Assembly: GCA_026770595.1 (NCBI GenBank)
Contig: MU633664.1
Span: forward strand, 1 to 15,780
DNA from: Ochromonadaceae sp. CCMP2298
Taxonomy: Eukaryota > Sar > Synurophyceae > Ochromonadales > Ochromonadaceae
Direction of reading: 5' to 3'
Length of the DNA stretch: 15,780 nucleotides
The notes below the pieces were generated by a model, which saw nothing but the letters and a program-made list of their open reading frames with translations, was not told the DNA's origin and did no database searches. This document shows positions 14,084 through 15,780 of the stretch, piece after piece (the stretch's first letter is position 1; each line of letters begins with the position of its first letter). A program made the position numbers and the translations under genes.

Positions 14084-15780
14084 ATGCCAGAGAGCAGTCG
14101 GCGGTGCTACAACGAGGCCCAGGGTCTAGTGCGAGCAGCAGCACGAGCGCGTCGTCCCATGGATTCTCCCGGTCGGTCGATGGAGGCCGCAGAGCTCGAT
14201 GAGAGCGCCGTGACCGCCGCGTCGAGGTCATACGAGTTGGCCAACGGGCCTGTTTTCACCCCGCTTGCGACACCAGCACATCGCGCAAGCCACGCAATCT
14301 TGAGCAGCAGCCGCCTGCCCCCACGCACATTCCCAGGGTTCGAAGGCTTCGATGCGCCCCCCAAGCACGACAGCGGGAGAGCTGCCCCCTTCCATCCCGC
14401 GGGTGGCGGGGGCAGTAGTGGCAGTAGCAGTAGGGGGGGCTCGCTGGAGGAGAAGCTGCGCAGGGACCACGACTTCGCGAGCAGCCAGCGCGAAGCCGAG
14501 GCGCGCATTCGCTTCGAGCTAGAGCGATCCAAGGAGAGTCTCATCGAGGGCTACCAACGAGGTGAGGAGCGGCTGGCTGCAGAGTTGCTGCATTGTAAGG
14601 AGGGCTGCGACGCTTTGCTGAGGGAGAAGGACGACCAGCTGGCGCGTATGGAGGCGCGCCTGGTGGAGGGCAGAGAGGGCGCTAAGGTGGAGGCAGAGGC
14701 TAACAGGAGGCGCGTGCAGGAGCGCGAGCAGGCACTGCTGGTGCAGGTGAGATACATATATATATAAACATGCATATATACCTGTTATAACCTGTTATAT
14801 ACATATACATACATATATACACATACATATATACAAATACCTAGACGATAGCGCTAACTACTTCACACATAGGTCAAGGAGGCAGAAGGGGCCTGGAAAG
14901 TACGTCTGGCGGAGGCCGAGGAGGTCGGGAGGGCTGCTCTGCGCTCAGCTGAGGCCTCGTTTGCACTCCAGGGGGCCAACAGGGACCTGACTGAGAGAGC
15001 ACGGGGCGAGGCGAGAGAGGAGATTTGCAAAGTCGCGTATGAGAAAAAGATCGCCAGATACGAGTCGCAGGTAGGTGTAGGTGTTATAGAATTACACAAA
15101 ATACATCCTTTACCCCCCTCTGTTGCCAAATCTGATCTTTTCACCTCGAACATACAGCTGTTTTTTTTCTTCTAAACCTTTAAACTTTGGCTTATCTCAT
15201 TCGGTCTGCGGCCTCGCAGGTGCGGGAGGCGGTGCAGCACTACAGGGACAAGGAGCTGCAGATGCAGGGGGGGCTGGAGGAGGCCCGCAGAGAGATACTG
15301 GTAAGCATTGCCGCATTGTAACTGCCCTCTTGCTCTTTGTTCCCTAGTTCCCCTTGTTTCCCTTGTTCCCCTGTCCCCTCTCACCCTATCTCTCACCTCC
15401 CTCCCCCCTCCCCCCTCTCACCTCCCTCCCCCCTCACCCCTCTCACCCCCCAGCACATAAAAAACACCGCAGATGCCAGAGAGGACGCCCTGCGAGAAGA
15501 GCTGAGCCTCAAGGACAGGCGGCTGGTAACAGTGCAGGCCAGACTATTCGCAGTGGACGAGATGAGCCGAGTGGCGGATAGCTGGAGAACCGCAAGCAAG
15601 GTCCCCCCCCATACATATACATACATATATACATATATACATACATACATACATACCCTTTGCACCCCCCTTCGCACTCGCACCCTCTCCACCCTGCCCC
15701 GCCAACCCCCCTTGCTCTTGCACCCTCTCCTCTACCTTACCCCCGCTACCAAACACCCGCTACCCACTACCCACTACCCA
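14084..15780 (+). CDS. Coiled-coil protein, 3' truncated by window end
   Basis: Exons seen: 14084-14746, 14873-15070, 15220-15300, 15454-15600; all junctions are phase 0, and the last donor (AAG|GTCCCC) opens an intron running off the window. At least 363 residues are coded. Residues 1-105 are probably disordered and rich in Ala, Ser, Pro and Arg. A Gly/Ser linker (about 106-120) leads into a continuous charged coiled coil (EEKLRRDHDFASSQREAEAR and on) with Arg/Glu heptads. I do not recognise the family; a cytoskeletal or basal-body protein is possible but unsupported. ATG 14084 is the first in frame; Met at 14159 is an alternative. Intron 2 is introner-like element D; intron 1 is TA/TACA microsatellite; intron 3 is pyrimidine-rich. 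Confidence 0.75.
15071..15219 (+). mobile_element. Introner-like element D (coiled-coil gene intron 2)
   Basis: The complete 149-nt phase-0 intron. Blocks: GTAGGTGTAG, ATAGAATTACACAAAATACATCCTTT (palindrome decayed), C-run, TTGCCAAATCTGATCTTTTCACC, CATACAGCTG with T-run and CTTCTAAACC, CTTTGGCTTATCTCA, and TTCGGTCTGCGGCCTCGCAG. The start is closest to element A, the interior to element B. It is flanked by TCGCAGGT on both sides (15065-15072 and 15214-15221). Confidence 0.87.
15601..15660. repeat. TACA/TATA microsatellite in the last, incomplete intron
   Basis: CATACATATACATA-type repeats follow the putative donor and C-rich CCCTCTCC and CTACCCA units run on to the window end. No exon was identified in 15601-15780. 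Confidence 0.6.

Noticed and set aside
1-15780. tRNA, rRNA or other structured RNA genes
   Set aside because: No cloverleaf with A and B boxes, rRNA core or snRNA signature was seen by eye on either strand; a covariance-model scan would be decisive.

Overview
The window is nuclear DNA of a flagellated, GC-rich single-celled eukaryote, most likely a microalga. The evidence is spliceosomal GT-AG introns in most genes, GC-rich exons separated by skewed, microsatellite-rich introns, a ciliary gene (LZTFL1/BBS17), and ankyrin-type repeats carrying the 'PPCPW' signature. I cannot fix the lineage from sequence alone; a pelagophyte, haptophyte or prasinophyte-like alga would fit.

Layout. 1-276 (+): 3' end of a PPCPW ankyrin-repeat gene, followed by repeat-rich spacer to about 936. 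937-4260 (-): a ten-exon aldehyde dehydrogenase whose exons join without a frame error into 519 residues. 4757-5482 (+): an intronless MDP-1-type HAD phosphatase, head to head with the dehydrogenase. 5822-6047 (-): an ankyrin-repeat remnant directly downstream of 6048-6683 (-), an intronless bacterial-type glutathione S-transferase. 7235-9618 (+): a seven-exon LZTFL1/BBS17 homologue. 9967-10902 (+): a four-exon protein with a weak DUF4241-like C-terminus. 11330-13610 (-): a two-exon acid-lipase-like alpha/beta hydrolase. 14084 to beyond the window end (+): a coiled-coil protein, 3' truncated.

The main discovery is a family of near-copy introns in unrelated genes. ALDH intron 6, LZTFL1 introns 4 and 6, and intron 2 of the coiled-coil gene share a start of GTRGGT plus a GAATTACATAAAA-like block, an internal 14-bp palindrome, a CCAAATCTG block, a CTAACTG(T)n tract and a nearly invariant end CGGTCTGCGGCCTCTCAG. 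They look like introner elements, that is, introns that multiply. Two further patterns stand out. A roughly 170-bp sequence is shared between the upstream regions of LZTFL1 and of the lipase-like gene, in the same orientation relative to each gene. Two introns also carry a second copy of the preceding exon's tail together with its donor site.

The genes do not form one pathway. LZTFL1 belongs to ciliary trafficking (BBSome regulation). ALDH, GST and the lipase-like enzyme suggest aldehyde, xenobiotic and lipid metabolism. The GST is the clearest candidate for transfer from a gammaproteobacterium.
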